Position numbers and translations under genes: made by a program
The notes under the pieces: model-generated
What the model was told of the DNA's origin: nothing
The model's database searches: none
The model's input: only the letters and a program-made list of their open reading frames with translations
Source of the DNA: Yoonia sediminilitoris
GTDB taxonomy: Bacteria > Pseudomonadota > Alphaproteobacteria > Rhodobacterales > Rhodobacteraceae
Length of the DNA: 64,000 bases
NCBI RefSeq assembly: GCF_003058085.1
Contig: NZ_QBUD01000008.1
Location: 111,836-175,835 of the forward strand
Direction of reading: 5' to 3'
Part shown: positions 44,383 through 54,527 of the stretch, in pieces
How the letters are laid out: every line of letters begins with the position of its first letter
How positions within the stretch are numbered: the first letter of the stretch is position 1

Positions 44383-45420
44383 ATGGGAACCGGACGTCTG
44401 ACAATTGACCTTGATGCCGTCGTCGCCAATTGGCGCGCGCTGGATGACAGGACCGCCTGCAAGACGGCGGCAGTCGTCAAGGCGAACGGCTATGGGCTTG
44501 GCGCTGCGAATGTGGCCAAGGCCCTGTTCAAGGCGGGTGCGCGCAAATTCTTTGTCGCCGTCGCCGAAGAGGCGGTGCCCCTGCGCGAGGCACTGGGCCC
44601 AAAGCCCCAGATCAACGTTTTTTCCGGCCATATGAAGGGTGACACGGAGTTGATTCGTGACCTGAACCTGACACCGATGCTGAATTCCGTTGACCAGCTG
44701 ACCCTGCATTTCGAGGCTCTGCCCGGCCACCCGTTCGGTATCCAGCTTGATACCGGCATGAACCGGCTGGGCATGGAAATGCAGGAATGGGCTGCCGTCG
44801 CCGAACTGGCCCTTGCCCAGAACCCGACGCTGGTGATGTCGCATCTGGCCTGTTCCGATGAACCCGACCATCCGATGAACCCGCATCAGCTTGAGAACTT
44901 CAAAAAGATGACGGACGGGATAAGTGCGCCCCGTTCGCTGGCCGCGACGGGCGGGATTCTGCTGGGTCCTGACTATCATTTTGATCTGACACGGCCCGGC
45001 ATCGGACTTTATGGTGGCGCACCCTTTGCCGACGCAAACCCTGTCGTCGAACTGGATTTTCCGGTTGTTCAGGTGCGCGAAGTCGCAACCGGCGAAGTCG
45101 TAGGGTATGGCAACAGTTGGCAGGCCACACGCCCGTCCAAGGTGGCTACCGTGTCGGGCGGCTATGCCGACGGAATTTTCCGCATATTGTCTGACAAGGC
45201 CACGCTGTTCCACGGCAACACCCCCTGCCCGCTGATTGGGCGCGTGTCGATGGATTTGCTGACCATTGATGTGACCGATCTGGCCCAAACCCCTGACAGG
45301 CTTACTTTGCTTGGGCCCCAGCAAGGCGTCGATGATCTGGCTCAGCAAGCCAAAACAATCGGCTACGAAGTGCTGACCCAGTTGGGCGCACGCTACAATC
45401 GGCGCACCTACGGCAAGTAG
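44383..45420 (+). CDS. alr: Alanine racemase
   Basis: The protein has 345 residues. [13 protein letters not shown] near residue 30 contains the PLP lysine; [13 protein letters not shown] and [10 protein letters not shown] follow in the usual order, and [23 protein letters not shown] includes the second active-site Tyr. It interconverts L- and D-alanine for peptidoglycan. ATG at 44383 has AAAGG 5 nt upstream; a GTG two codons earlier is less likely. Confidence 0.93.
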   Translation: MGTGRLTIDLDAVVANWRALDDRTACKTAAVVKANGYGLGAANVAKALFKAGARKFFVAVAEEAVPLREALGPKPQINVFSGHMKGDTELIRDLNLTPMLNSVDQLTLHFEALPGHPFGIQLDTGMNRLGMEMQEWAAVAELALAQNPTLVMSHLACSDEPDHPMNPHQLENFKKMTDGISAPRSLAATGGILLGPDYHFDLTRPGIGLYGGAPFADANPVVELDFPVVQVREVATGEVVGYGNSWQATRPSKVATVSGGYADGIFRILSDKATLFHGNTPCPLIGRVSMDLLTIDVTDLAQTPDRLTLLGPQQGVDDLAQQAKTIGYEVLTQLGARYNRRTYGK

Positions 45421-45474
45421 CCGTCGCATTTTTCTGGCCTTAAGCCAACAAAGCGCATGTTTTCGGGACGATCC

Positions 45475-45930
45475 ATGTTCAACATTCTACGTTTTGCCAA
45501 TCTTGCCCTTTTGATCTTGTTTCCGGTGGCGTGGTTTGCGCCGCTGATGCGCGCGGGTTTTCTGCCGCTTTTCGGGCTGAGCGAAATCAGTGTCATATCA
45601 GGTATGCAAAGCCTGTGGAAAAGTGACGTCGCACTGGCACTGCTGGTCACGGCATTTGCGCTCTTTGCCCCCTACCTCAAGACAATCGGGCTGGCTCTGA
45701 TCCATTTTAATCTGTTGAAAGACAAGGTTTTACCGATATTGTCGTGGCTGGGGAAACTGGCCATGGCTGATGTGTTTCTGATTGCACTTTATATCGTTGT
45801 GGCCAAGGGCGTGGGCATTGGTAAGGTGGAAACAGCCTGGGGGCTTTACATGTTCACGGCTTGTATTCTGGCATCCATCGCGATCTCGGCGCTCACACCA
45901 ACGGCAAAATCGGATCAACCCATTGCCTAA
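45475..45930 (+). CDS. Paraquat-inducible protein A family membrane protein
   Basis: About 151 residues with four hydrophobic helices. The segment WLGKLAMADVFLIALYIVVAKG and GLYMFTACILASIAISAL are PqiA-domain hallmarks. PqiA proteins sit in the inner membrane with MCE-domain partners that handle lipid transport; no MCE gene is adjacent here. Start at the second ATG is favoured by GGGA 8 nt before it; an ATG six codons earlier is possible. Confidence 0.8.
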   Translation: MFNILRFANLALLILFPVAWFAPLMRAGFLPLFGLSEISVISGMQSLWKSDVALALLVTAFALFAPYLKTIGLALIHFNLLKDKVLPILSWLGKLAMADVFLIALYIVVAKGVGIGKVETAWGLYMFTACILASIAISALTPTAKSDQPIA

Positions 45931-45957
45931 TGGCGGCCATTGGTCCAAAAGGTGAAC

Positions 45958-47322
45958 ATGGCCAAGAACCTTTCCTTTTCCTGCTCTGAATGTGGCGCCG
46001 CGCACAAGAAATGGTCGGGGCAATGCGATGCCTGTCAGGCGTGGAATACAATTACCGAAAGCAAGGCGCTGTCCACCGGCCCCAAGGGGAAAACCCTTGG
46101 CGGGATGCGTGGCAAGACGATTCCGCTGACTGATCTGGACACGCAAGAGGCCGAACCGCCGCGCACAAAAGCAGGCGTCGGCGAGCTGGACCGCGTGCTG
46201 GGCGGCGGGCTGGTCAAAGCCTCTGCGTTGCTGGTCGGCGGTGATCCGGGCATCGGCAAGTCAACATTGCTGCTGCAAGCCGCTGCAAGATTTGCCCGCA
46301 ATGGTCTGAAAGTTATCTATATTTCGGGTGAGGAGTCGAACGCACAGGTGCAAATGCGCGCGCGGCGTCTGGGGCTTGAGAAGAGTCCTGTCCTGCTCGC
46401 CGCTGAAACCAATCTGCGCGATATCATGACCACGCTTGATATCGAAAAACCCGATCTTGCGATCATCGATTCCATTCAAACCATGTGGGCCGATACGGTA
46501 GAGTCCGCACCGGGCAGCGTCAGTCAGGTGCGGTCATCGGCGCATGAGTTGACGACATTTGCCAAGCGCAACGGCATGGCCGTCGTGCTGGTGGGCCATG
46601 TCACCAAGGAGGGCGCGATTGCAGGCCCCCGCGTCGTCGAACATATGGTCGATACGGTGCTTTATTTCGAAGGCGAACGCGGACACCAGTTCCGCATCTT
46701 GCGTTCGGTCAAGAACCGTTTTGGCCCTGCCGACGAAATCGGCGTCTTTGAAATGACTGGCAAAGGGCTGGCCGAGGTCAAGAATCCCTCGGCCCTGTTC
46801 TTGTCCGAACGCGGCACCCCTGCGCCGGGGTCGGTGGTGTTTGCCGGCGTTGAGGGGTCGCGCCCCATGCTGTGCGAGATACAGGCACTTGTGGCACCTT
46901 CGCCACACAGCCAACCCCGCCGGTCTGTGGTCGGGTGGGACGGTGGCAGGCTGGCCATGATCCTTGCCGTGCTCGAATCGCGGTGCGGTGTGCCCTTTGC
47001 CGGATTGGACGTTTATCTCAACGTGGCAGGGGGTTTGCGTATCACAGAGCCGGGCGCAGACCTTGCCGTGGCGGCGGCTTTGGTATCCGCCCGCGAAGAT
47101 GCAGCCCTGCCCAAAGAGGCGGTTGTTTTCGGGGAAATCAGCCTGTCGGGTGCGTTGCGTCCGGTGGTGCAGACCGAAAATAGATTGAAAGAAGCGCAGA
47201 AACTTGGTTTTACCACAGCGATCATACCGCAACAGGCCAAACAGCCAGCGGTCGCCGGCCTGACACTAAGTAATGCAACAGATTTGGCCGGGTTCGTCGA
47301 AGAAGTATTTGGGGCCCGTTAA
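45958..47322 (+). CDS. radA: DNA repair protein RadA
   Basis: 454 residues. N-terminal zinc finger FSCSECGAAHKKWSGQCDAC (C-x2-C...C-x2-C), RecA-like core with Walker A GGDPGIGKSTLL near residue 95, the RadA-specific KNRFGPADEIGVFEM, and a Lon-protease-like C-terminus (DLAVAAALVSAREDAALP). RadA helps process recombination intermediates. The start at MAKNLSFSCSECG is chosen, with AAAGGTG just upstream. Confidence 0.95.
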   Translation: MAKNLSFSCSECGAAHKKWSGQCDACQAWNTITESKALSTGPKGKTLGGMRGKTIPLTDLDTQEAEPPRTKAGVGELDRVLGGGLVKASALLVGGDPGIGKSTLLLQAAARFARNGLKVIYISGEESNAQVQMRARRLGLEKSPVLLAAETNLRDIMTTLDIEKPDLAIIDSIQTMWADTVESAPGSVSQVRSSAHELTTFAKRNGMAVVLVGHVTKEGAIAGPRVVEHMVDTVLYFEGERGHQFRILRSVKNRFGPADEIGVFEMTGKGLAEVKNPSALFLSERGTPAPGSVVFAGVEGSRPMLCEIQALVAPSPHSQPRRSVVGWDGGRLAMILAVLESRCGVPFAGLDVYLNVAGGLRITEPGADLAVAAALVSAREDAALPKEAVVFGEISLSGALRPVVQTENRLKEAQKLGFTTAIIPQQAKQPAVAGLTLSNATDLAGFVEEVFGAR

Positions 47323-47344
47323 GGCTCACGGCAGGAGATAAACC

Positions 47345-47941
47345 ATGGAAGGCTTTACGCTGGTCGATGCGGGTGTTGCTGGCATCATCATTTTGTCAGG
47401 CATACTGGCCTATAGTCGCGGGTTGGTGCGCGAAGCGCTCGCGATCCTTGGCTGGATCGGTGCCGCAGTGCTGGCCTATCTGTTTGCAGATCAGGTTGAG
47501 CCACTGATCAAGCAAGTCCCGATCCTCGGGGATTTCATCGGTGGCAACTGCGAAATTGCCGTGATCATTTCCTTTGCTGCGGTCTTTGCTGTTGCACTTG
47601 TCGTGATCTCGATCTTTACCCCGCTGTTTTCCAGCGTTGTGCAGAAATCAGCATTGGGCGGCGTTGATCAGGCGCTTGGGTTCTTTTTTGGTGTGTTGCG
47701 CGGCATTGTCTTGGTGGCGATTGCCTTTGTTGTCTACGACAATGTCTTCGCCGACCAACAGGTTGCGATCATCGACGACAGCCGCTCTGCGGTCGCCTTT
47801 TCGGAACTGTCCGGTCAGGTTGACGAGCAAGACCCTGAAGAGGCCTTTGGCTGGCTCAAGCAACGGTTTGAGGACATGATGGCCAGCTGTGACGCACCAA
47901 CCGATGCGCCGGCAGCACCAGAGACACCTGCGACCGACTAA
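47345..47941 (+). CDS. cvpA: CvpA family membrane protein
   Basis: The protein has 198 residues with four hydrophobic helices in the first 130 residues (VDAGVAGIIILSGILAYSRG, VREALAILGWIGAAVLAYLF and two more), typical of CvpA/DedE. It ends in an acidic, Ala/Pro-rich cytoplasmic tail. CvpA is known from colicin V production and often lies near purF, as here. Its molecular role is not settled. AGGAGA precedes the ATG. Confidence 0.88.
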   Translation: MEGFTLVDAGVAGIIILSGILAYSRGLVREALAILGWIGAAVLAYLFADQVEPLIKQVPILGDFIGGNCEIAVIISFAAVFAVALVVISIFTPLFSSVVQKSALGGVDQALGFFFGVLRGIVLVAIAFVVYDNVFADQQVAIIDDSRSAVAFSELSGQVDEQDPEEAFGWLKQRFEDMMASCDAPTDAPAAPETPATD

Positions 47942-47981
47942 CCCAGCGTCCGAGTCAGAGCAGGCAAAAAGTAACACCGAA

Positions 47982-48006
47982 CAGCGCCCTTCGGTCTTGG
48001 GCGCTG
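47982..48006 (+). other. Strong hairpin between cvpA and purF
   Basis: CAGCGCCC pairs with GGGCGCTG around a 9-nt loop, a perfect 8-bp stem. No T run follows on either strand. It lies 41 bp after cvpA and 147 bp before purF, so it may be an mRNA stability or leader element. Nothing else is seen in this gap. Confidence 0.45.
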
Positions 48007-48152
48007 AAAGGACAGGAACAAGGCCAAAGCGCCGGTCCGACCGCTGCCTGCGACACCATGCTGTCCAAAAGAAACATGATAGTTTCGTGACACCCGCCCC
48101 CGGACCCACTAAGACGGGGGCAACCAGACCCATTGGATTCGGAGCTGCCCTC

Positions 48153-49622
48153 TTGTCCCCTCAGATGCCCCCCGCCCATCCCTTTGACGATGACAAGCTC
48201 AAGGAGGAATGCGGCGTCTTTGGCGTTGTCGGCGTGACAGATGCGGCCAATTTCGTGGCCCTTGGCCTGCATGCGCTGCAACATCGCGGACAGGAAGCAG
48301 GCGGGATTGTCACGCATGACCCCAAAACAGGCTTCAATCAGGCCCGCCGCATGGGGTTGGTGCGCGACAACTTCACCAGTGCCGATACCATGGAAGAACT
48401 GCCCGGCAGCATCGGGATCGGCCACGTCCGCTATTCCACGGCGGGTAACAAGGGCCAAACGGCGATGCGCGATGTGCAGCCGTTCTTTGGCGAGTTTTCC
48501 ATGGGTGGGGCCGCCATTGCCCACAACGGGAATATCACCAATGCCGTCGCCCTGCGCCGCGAACTGATCGAACGCGGTTCAATCTTTCAAAGCTCATCTG
48601 ACAGCGAATGCATCATCCACCTGATGGCGCGCTCCATGGGCCGGCAAATCCCCGACCGCATGGAAGAAGCCTTGCGCAAGGTCGAAGGTGCATTTTCCAT
48701 CGTGGCGATGACACGCACCAAACTGATCGGTTGCCGCGACCCATTGGGCGTGCGCCCACTTGTACTGGGCAAGATCGGCGACGGCTGGGCGCTGGCGTCG
48801 GAAACATGTGCGCTGGATATCATCGGAGCGGAATTCATCCGCGAAATCGAAGCCGGTGAGATGGTGGTCGCCACTGACAAAGGTGTCGAAAGCCACTTCC
48901 CCTTCCGAACAAAAAAATCGCGCTTTTGCATCTTTGAACATGTCTATTTCAGCCGACCCGACAGTATTCTGGGTGGCCGGTCAGTCTATGAGACCCGCGA
49001 AAACATCGGGCGCGAACTGGCCAAGGAAGCGGCTGTTGACGCGGACATCGTGTGCCCGGTCCCCGACAGCGGCACCCCTGCGGCCATCGGCTATTCGCTG
49101 CAATCAGGCATTCCCTATGCGATGGGGATCATCCGCAACAACTACATGGGCCGGACATTTATCGAACCGACCGAACAGATCCGCAACATGGGTGTGCGCC
49201 TGAAGCTGAACGTCAACCGGGCACTGATCAAGGATAAAAGAGTCATTCTGGTGGACGACAGCGTTGTGCGCGGTACCACCAGCCGCAAGATCAAGGAAAT
49301 GATCCTTGATGCCGGTGCCGCCGAAGTGCATTTCCGCATTGCCAGCCCACCCACGGCTTGGCCCTGTTTCTACGGCGTCGATACGCCCCAACGCGAAAAG
49401 CTGCTGGCTGCAACCATGTCCGAAGATGAGATGCGCAAGCATCTGGGCGTAGATAGCTTGCGCTTCATCTCGCTCAACGGTCTTTATCGGGCTGTGGGCG
49501 AGGCGGAAGGCCGCAACAACGCTTCGCCCGCTTATTGTGACGCTTGTTTCTCGGGCGAATACCCGGTGGCCCCGTCCGACATGATCGAACAGGGCTTTCA
49601 GCCGCGTACAGCGGCAGAGTAA
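48153..49622 (+). CDS. purF: Amidophosphoribosyltransferase
   Basis: About 489 residues. After a short leader the glutamine-amidotransferase domain begins with CGVFGVVG, in which the Cys is the mature catalytic residue; GIGHVRYSTAGNKG and IAHNGNITNA follow. The phosphoribosyltransferase part has VILVDDSVVRGTTS, the PRPP loop, near residue 365. It makes phosphoribosylamine, the first step of purine synthesis. A TTG at 48153 has GGAG 8 nt upstream; the ATG four codons later (48165) is the alternative. Cvp-Pur linkage is common. Confidence 0.94.
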   Translation: MSPQMPPAHPFDDDKLKEECGVFGVVGVTDAANFVALGLHALQHRGQEAGGIVTHDPKTGFNQARRMGLVRDNFTSADTMEELPGSIGIGHVRYSTAGNKGQTAMRDVQPFFGEFSMGGAAIAHNGNITNAVALRRELIERGSIFQSSSDSECIIHLMARSMGRQIPDRMEEALRKVEGAFSIVAMTRTKLIGCRDPLGVRPLVLGKIGDGWALASETCALDIIGAEFIREIEAGEMVVATDKGVESHFPFRTKKSRFCIFEHVYFSRPDSILGGRSVYETRENIGRELAKEAAVDADIVCPVPDSGTPAAIGYSLQSGIPYAMGIIRNNYMGRTFIEPTEQIRNMGVRLKLNVNRALIKDKRVILVDDSVVRGTTSRKIKEMILDAGAAEVHFRIASPPTAWPCFYGVDTPQREKLLAATMSEDEMRKHLGVDSLRFISLNGLYRAVGEAEGRNNASPAYCDACFSGEYPVAPSDMIEQGFQPRTAAE

Positions 49623-49655
49623 CACGAATAGGATGGGCCGCATCACACGCTGCAT

Positions 49656-50066
49656 ATGACCACCGTCATCTATCACAATCCCGATTGCAGCAAGTCACGC
49701 GATGTCTTGGCCATTATTCGCGCCAGCGGAACAGAACCGACGATCATTGAATACCTGCAAGCTGGCTGGACCCGCCCGCAATTGCAGGGGCTTTTTGCAG
49801 CAGCCGACCTGACGCCGCGCGAAGCATTGCGCACCGGCAGATCACCAGCCGCAGAACTTGGCTTGCTGGATGCAGCTGTCAGTGATGATGCTTTGCTTGT
49901 CGCCATGGTCGCGCATCCGGTACTGGTGAACCGCCCGATTGTCTGCACACCCAAAGGCGTGGCACTTTGCCGCCCGTCCGAAGCTGTGATGGCGTTGCTG
50001 GAAAAGCCGCTCAAAACCGCCGTCTACAGGGAAGACGGCACATTGATCGCAGACACCCCCGCCTGA
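49656..50066 (+). CDS. arsC: ArsC-family arsenate reductase-like protein
   Basis: 136 residues of the thioredoxin-fold ArsC/Spx family. YHNPDCSKSR places the reactive Cys at residue 11, and NRPIVCTPKGVALCRPSE carries the conserved Arg-Pro and further Cys. Plasmid-type ArsC reduces arsenate with glutaredoxin. There is no ars operon here, so a general redox or non-arsenic role is also possible. It lies 33 bp after purF. Confidence 0.85.
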   Translation: MTTVIYHNPDCSKSRDVLAIIRASGTEPTIIEYLQAGWTRPQLQGLFAAADLTPREALRTGRSPAAELGLLDAAVSDDALLVAMVAHPVLVNRPIVCTPKGVALCRPSEAVMALLEKPLKTAVYREDGTLIADTPA

Positions 50067-50181
50067 CCCGCGAGATTGTGATCGCAATCCGGCCCTGACG
50101 GTCTGGCATTGCTCTTTTCATGGCCGCGAATACCTGTCAAAGCCGCCCCTGAAGCAAGAGAAACTAACCGGTACTCCTGAA

Positions 50182-50445
50182 ATGGCAGAAGAGCAGACAC
50201 CGGCCCTCGTGGCCGAAAAAGCGACGATCCCCAACGCGGTTGACCCACGCAATCTGATTGTGATCGGGCTGATGCAGGCGCAGGATGGCCCTGCGGCGCT
50301 CCTCCGCTCTGGCCGCGGGCAGGTCGCGCGCGTCACCCAAGGGTCCGAGGTTTTTGGCATCACGATCACAGCGATTGGCAGTGACGTGGTTGTAATGACA
50401 GATGCCCGCGGGACGACCTATCAACTCACGGTGGCAACCCGCTAA
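50182..50445 (+). CDS. Small conserved hypothetical protein, PilP/GspC-like fold
   Basis: 87 residues. The C-terminal half, AALLRSGRGQVARVTQGSEVFGITITAIGSDVVVMTD, reads like the small beta domain seen in PilP and GspC HR regions (G-x-V-x-R-V...G...I-x-x-I-x-x-D-x-V-x-L). No membrane helix or signal peptide. No secretion genes are adjacent, so this is only a fold suggestion. Function unknown. Confidence 0.6.
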   Translation: MAEEQTPALVAEKATIPNAVDPRNLIVIGLMQAQDGPAALLRSGRGQVARVTQGSEVFGITITAIGSDVVVMTDARGTTYQLTVATR

Positions 50446-50485
50446 CGCACTTGACCTTGGCGGCGGTTCGGCACATCACGCGCAC

Positions 50486-51127
50486 ATGACAAAGACAGCA
50501 TTGATTACAGGCGCATCGCGCGGACTTGGGGCAGCACTGGCCAAGGCGTTGGCCCCGACACATCACATCATCGCGGTGGGCAAAACCGTAGGCGCGTTGG
50601 AAGAGCTTGACGATGCCATTCAAGCCAACGGTGGTCAGGCGACACTTGCCCCGATGGATATCACCGTTGACGCGGCCATGCAGCAGTTGTGCCGGGGCAT
50701 CTATGACCGCTGGGGCACATTGGATCTGTGGCTCCATACGGCGATACATGCAGCCCCACTTGCCCCTGCGGGTCATATTGGCCCCAAAGACCTTGCCAAA
50801 TCCGTTTCCATCAATATCGACGCCACCGCACGGCTGATCGGCTATGTTGCCCCCCTGTTGGGCCAGACCGGGCAGGCCGTATTCTTTGACGACCCGCGCG
50901 GTGGCCAACAATTCTTTGGGGCTTACGGGGCAACCAAGGGCGCGCAAATCGCGTTGGCCCGCAGTTGGCAGGCAGAAAGCCTCAAAACCGGACCCAAGGT
51001 CAGCATCCTGTCGCCTGAGCCAATGCCAACTGCCGTGCGCGCCCGGTTTTATCCCGGTGAGGACCGCAGCGCCCTGACGGACCCCGCCACAGAGGCGGCG
51101 CGTTTGCTGCCCGACATTATCGGTTAA
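50486..51127 (+). CDS. SDR-family oxidoreductase
   Basis: The protein has 213 residues. TGASRGLGAALAKAL at the start binds NAD(P). The catalytic YGATKG has the Tyr-x3-Lys pair near residue 152. The NNAG motif is replaced by LHTAIHAAPLAP and GG at the end of the sheet is altered, so it is a divergent member. Substrate unknown. It starts 40 bp after the small unknown gene and may share its transcript. Confidence 0.82.
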   Translation: MTKTALITGASRGLGAALAKALAPTHHIIAVGKTVGALEELDDAIQANGGQATLAPMDITVDAAMQQLCRGIYDRWGTLDLWLHTAIHAAPLAPAGHIGPKDLAKSVSINIDATARLIGYVAPLLGQTGQAVFFDDPRGGQQFFGAYGATKGAQIALARSWQAESLKTGPKVSILSPEPMPTAVRARFYPGEDRSALTDPATEAARLLPDIIG

Positions 51128-51289
51128 TCCGGCAACACCAGTGCGCGCAGCGACTGATTTTTTGGCTTTGCACCTCAGTACCGTTGCCCAGTTTCTACGG
51201 TTTTGTGCAACCTCATGCGATGATGTGGGCCGCGCTTGCCGCCCTTTGGCCCCTCGCTTAGGAACGGGATAACGACATAGGGGCCTTTC

Positions 51290-52075
51290 ATGCGCATTTT
51301 GATTACAAACGACGACGGCATCGCCGCACCGGGGCTGAAAGTCCTGCAACGGATCGCCCAAGAGATTGCAGGCGATGACGGTGGCGTGTGGACGGTTGCG
51401 CCGGCGTTTGAACAATCGGGTGTCGGCCATTGCATCAACTACACCCGACCTACGATGATTGCGCAACTGGACGAACGTCGTTTCGCCGCCGAAGGGTCAC
51501 CGGCCGACTGCATCATGGCGGGCCTTTATGACGTGATGCCCGACGGGCCGCCCGACCTGATCCTGTCCGGGGTCAACAAAGGCAACAACGCCGCTGAAAA
51601 CACGCTTTATTCCGGCACCATCGGTGCTGCTATCGAAGGTGCATTGCAAGGCGTCAAATCAATTGCGCTGTCTCAGTTTTTTGGACCTGACAACAACACC
51701 TTGGAGAACCCCTTTGAAGCAGCGGTTGAACATGGGGCCAGCACCGTGCGCGCGCTGATGCACGATGACTTGTGGGACACGGCCAACTATATGCCGTTCT
51801 ACAATGTGAACTTTCCGCCGGTGCCCGCCGCGCGGGTTAAGGGGATAGCTGCAACGACCCAAGGGTTCCGCCTGAATACCCGCTTCCGGGCCGAAGCGCA
51901 GACATCGCCAACAGGCCGCCGTTTTCTGTGGGTCCGGGGCGGGCCACAGCATGAACCCACTGATCCGGGCACCGATGCCGCGGCCAACCTTGACGGCTAT
52001 ATCTCTATCACCCCGATGCGGGCTGATCTGACCGATTACGATATGGTCGCAACGCTTGAGGATACGCTTGGGTGA
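51290..52075 (+). CDS. surE: 5'/3'-nucleotidase SurE
   Basis: 261 residues beginning [16 protein letters not shown] with the metal-binding Asp-Asp pair at residues 8-9; [22 protein letters not shown] holds the conserved Asn and Ser. SurE removes phosphate from nucleoside monophosphates and is linked to stationary-phase survival. Its stop overlaps the pcm start as GTGA, the classic surE-pcm pairing. Confidence 0.95.
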   Translation: MRILITNDDGIAAPGLKVLQRIAQEIAGDDGGVWTVAPAFEQSGVGHCINYTRPTMIAQLDERRFAAEGSPADCIMAGLYDVMPDGPPDLILSGVNKGNNAAENTLYSGTIGAAIEGALQGVKSIALSQFFGPDNNTLENPFEAAVEHGASTVRALMHDDLWDTANYMPFYNVNFPPVPAARVKGIAATTQGFRLNTRFRAEAQTSPTGRRFLWVRGGPQHEPTDPGTDAAANLDGYISITPMRADLTDYDMVATLEDTLG

Positions 52076-52713
52076 CTTATGACGCGGCAACCAAGATGCA
52101 ATTCCTGTACCAGTTGCGCAGCAAAGGGGTCACGGACGCACGTGTCCTGACAGCTATGGAAAAGATTGACAGGGCGGCCTTTGTCAAAGGCTTGTTTGCA
52201 GAGCGTGCCTATGAGGACATGCCCCTGCCCATCGCCTGCGGACAGACGATCAGCCAGCCTTCTGTGGTCGGGTTGATGACGCAGGCGCTGAACATCACCC
52301 CCCGTGACAAGGTTCTGGAAGTGGGCACCGGGTCTGGCTATCAGGCTGCGATCCTCAGCAAGCTCGCGCGCCGCGTCTATACTGTTGACCGTTTCAAGGG
52401 GCTGGTGCAGTCCGCGAAACGCATTTTCGAAGAGCAGGACCTGAGCAATATCACGACCTTCACCGCCGACGGCAGCCACGGGCTGCCAGACCAGTCGCCG
52501 TTTGACCGTATTCTGGTGACAGCCGCCGCAGAGGACCCTCCAGGCCCGCTTTTGGCGCAATTGCGTGTGGGCGGGATCATGGTTCTGCCGGTCGGTCAGT
52601 CAGACACGGTGCAAAGCCTGATCCGCGTGACACGCACCGAAACCGGCCTGGAATATGATGAAATTCGCCCTGTGCGCTTTGTACCCTTGCTAGAAGGGCT
52701 CGGACAGGAGTAA
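52072..52713 (+). CDS. pcm: Protein-L-isoaspartate O-methyltransferase
   Basis: 213 residues from a GTG overlapping the surE stop. The AdoMet loop [19 protein letters not shown] lies near residue 82 and the family start [27 protein letters not shown] is intact. It methylates isoaspartyl residues to start repair of damaged proteins. It lies between surE and the NlpD-like gene, the order seen in many proteobacteria. Confidence 0.94.
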   Translation: MTYDAATKMQFLYQLRSKGVTDARVLTAMEKIDRAAFVKGLFAERAYEDMPLPIACGQTISQPSVVGLMTQALNITPRDKVLEVGTGSGYQAAILSKLARRVYTVDRFKGLVQSAKRIFEEQDLSNITTFTADGSHGLPDQSPFDRILVTAAAEDPPGPLLAQLRVGGIMVLPVGQSDTVQSLIRVTRTETGLEYDEIRPVRFVPLLEGLGQE

Positions 52714-52775
52714 ACTGCCACAAAATATGGTACGACCCCGGCAACAAGGGGCGACTTGGCAAGAGGAGCGGTAAC

Positions 52776-53966
52776 ATGTCCCACAGGCGGACCAAGGCAC
52801 AGCGTGCAGTCGTGACGGGTATAGCCCTGATAGCGCTCACAGCATGCGAAGAACCTTTCGATTTCGATTTGCGTGATACAGTGAATGGCTTTGATACCAG
52901 CCGCGCCGTGCAAAACCTGCCAGGCAGGCCGCGCCCTGACGAACGCGGGGTCATCACCTATCCCACCTATCAGGTTGTCGTTGCGCAGCGGGACGACACG
53001 ATCAGGGGCATTGCTATTCGCCTTGGTCTCGATGCCAATGAACTGGCCACATATAACGGGATTGAACCCGATGTGGTTCTGCGCCGGGACGAGATTATCG
53101 CCCTGCCCAATCCCCTGCCTGATGCGAATGCCACGCCTGTCGCGGGCGGGACCGGTCTGGATATTTCTGCCGTGGCCACCAGCGCGCTGGATCGCGCAGA
53201 CGCAAGCGGCCGGATCACGGCCACACCACTTGATCCGGTTGCCGCACCTGTCGCGGCAGCCCCTGCGGTACCAGAGCCGATCCGCCATCAGGTCAAACGC
53301 GGTGAAACAGTTTATTCGATCTCGCGGCTCTACAAGGTGCCGGTCAAGTCGATCGCGGAATGGAACGGGCTGAACTCTGAATTCACAGTGCGTGAGGGAC
53401 AGTTCCTGCTTGTGCCCCAGGACGGCGCATCTGCCCCCGCTGCGGCCATTGTTCCGGCGGCAAATGTGACGCAACCGGGCGAGGGCACGGTGACCCCCCT
53501 GCCCCCAAGCGCGGCGACACCGCTGCCTAACGAAGTACCATCAGCCCCCTTGCCTGCCGCAGCCGTGCCAGCCGCACCGGACCTTGGAACGCCCACAGCC
53601 TCACCTGCATCGTCAAACGCGCGCTTTGTCCGCCCTGCCGAGGGCAGCATCATCGGCGCCTATGCGCCCGGCAAGAACGAAGGTATCGATATCGCAGCAC
53701 CTGCTGGTGCCACTGTGAAAGCCGCAGACGCGGGCACCGTCGCCGCCGTGACCAGCAATACCAGCGGGATCAACATCGTCGTGATCAAGCACAGTGATGG
53801 CCTGCTGACCGTCTACACCAACATCGATAGTGTGAGCGTGTCAAAAGACGATCAGGTTTCGCGCGGTCAATCCATTGCCAAGGTCAAAGCCGCAGACAGG
53901 CCCGTGTTGCATTTCGAAGTACGTCGGGGGCTCAAGAGCGTCGACCCGACGGATTATCTACCCTGA
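52776..53966 (+). CDS. nlpD: NlpD-like LysM/LytM lipoprotein, metal site degenerate
   Basis: 396 residues. Signal peptide VVTGIALIALTAC ends in a lipobox at Cys28-29. Two LysM modules follow (VVVAQRDDTIRGIAIRLG and HQVKRGETVYSISRLYKV), then a Pro/Ala linker and a LytM/M23 fold (GAYAPGKNEGIDIAAPAGATV). The usual zinc ligands are changed: the His of the H-x3-D motif is absent (KNEGID) and the YxH position reads VYTNID, while LHFEVRRG is kept. This matches amidase-activating NlpD/EnvC proteins rather than active endopeptidases. Role in cell separation is inferred. Confidence 0.9.
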   Translation: MSHRRTKAQRAVVTGIALIALTACEEPFDFDLRDTVNGFDTSRAVQNLPGRPRPDERGVITYPTYQVVVAQRDDTIRGIAIRLGLDANELATYNGIEPDVVLRRDEIIALPNPLPDANATPVAGGTGLDISAVATSALDRADASGRITATPLDPVAAPVAAAPAVPEPIRHQVKRGETVYSISRLYKVPVKSIAEWNGLNSEFTVREGQFLLVPQDGASAPAAAIVPAANVTQPGEGTVTPLPPSAATPLPNEVPSAPLPAAAVPAAPDLGTPTASPASSNARFVRPAEGSIIGAYAPGKNEGIDIAAPAGATVKAADAGTVAAVTSNTSGINIVVIKHSDGLLTVYTNIDSVSVSKDDQVSRGQSIAKVKAADRPVLHFEVRRGLKSVDPTDYLP

Positions 53967-54527
53967 CTTTGTCTGGGCGTCGGGAGGTTCCAACCCTGCC
54001 GATTGTAGCGAGCGATGCAAACTACGATACAATCTGCATCAAAGGACAGCAGATCAAGCAGCGCGCAACCTTACCACAAAGCAAGACGTAAAAGCGTGAG
54101 TGTTTTGAAACCTAAGACAATGCCGAGCCCCGCCAAAGTCACTGGCGCGGCCAATAGCGCCCTGCACAGTGATGCTATCGGTCGCCTCCAATAAAGCGCT
54201 CGCGCATGGGACAATGTTGTCTGGGGCATCGCAGCAAGTAATTCGAAATTCTATGCAAACCGCTGCACGCTTATTCGATAGGGTCAAAAATCGATGTCGG
54301 CTTTTTCTTGGGCACAATCCAACGTCGAAAAGACTCTTTCTCAGCCACCCATACCCCAGTTGACAAAGATGAGCAAATACACCAGCTCAAGTCCAGTTGG
54401 ACAAAAAACAACGATTACTCACCGCAAAGTTGTGAAAGGGCGCTGACTGCCCTTGTACTAGTGGCCCGATCAGGCAATTCAAACAAAGCGAGCAAGAAAC
54501 AGTCAAATCACAAGAGGACAGATTTAA
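53967..54527. other. Gene-poor region before the glycosyltransferase fusion
   Basis: 561 bp, AT-richer than the flanking housekeeping genes, without a frame I would call. TTGACA at 54360-54365 could serve as a -35 element but no good -10 is at the right distance. AGAGGA 9 nt before the 54528 ATG is the ribosome site of the fusion gene. Composition fits recent acquisition of the following gene. Confidence 0.45.

Noticed and set aside
43465..45429. 654-codon minus-strand frame over dnaB and alr
   Set aside because: Both genes on the plus strand are certain by motif; the minus frame is a GC-driven shadow.
54369..54440. 23-residue frame MSKYTSSSPVGQ... before the fusion gene
   Set aside because: No ribosome site or conserved feature; too short to claim.
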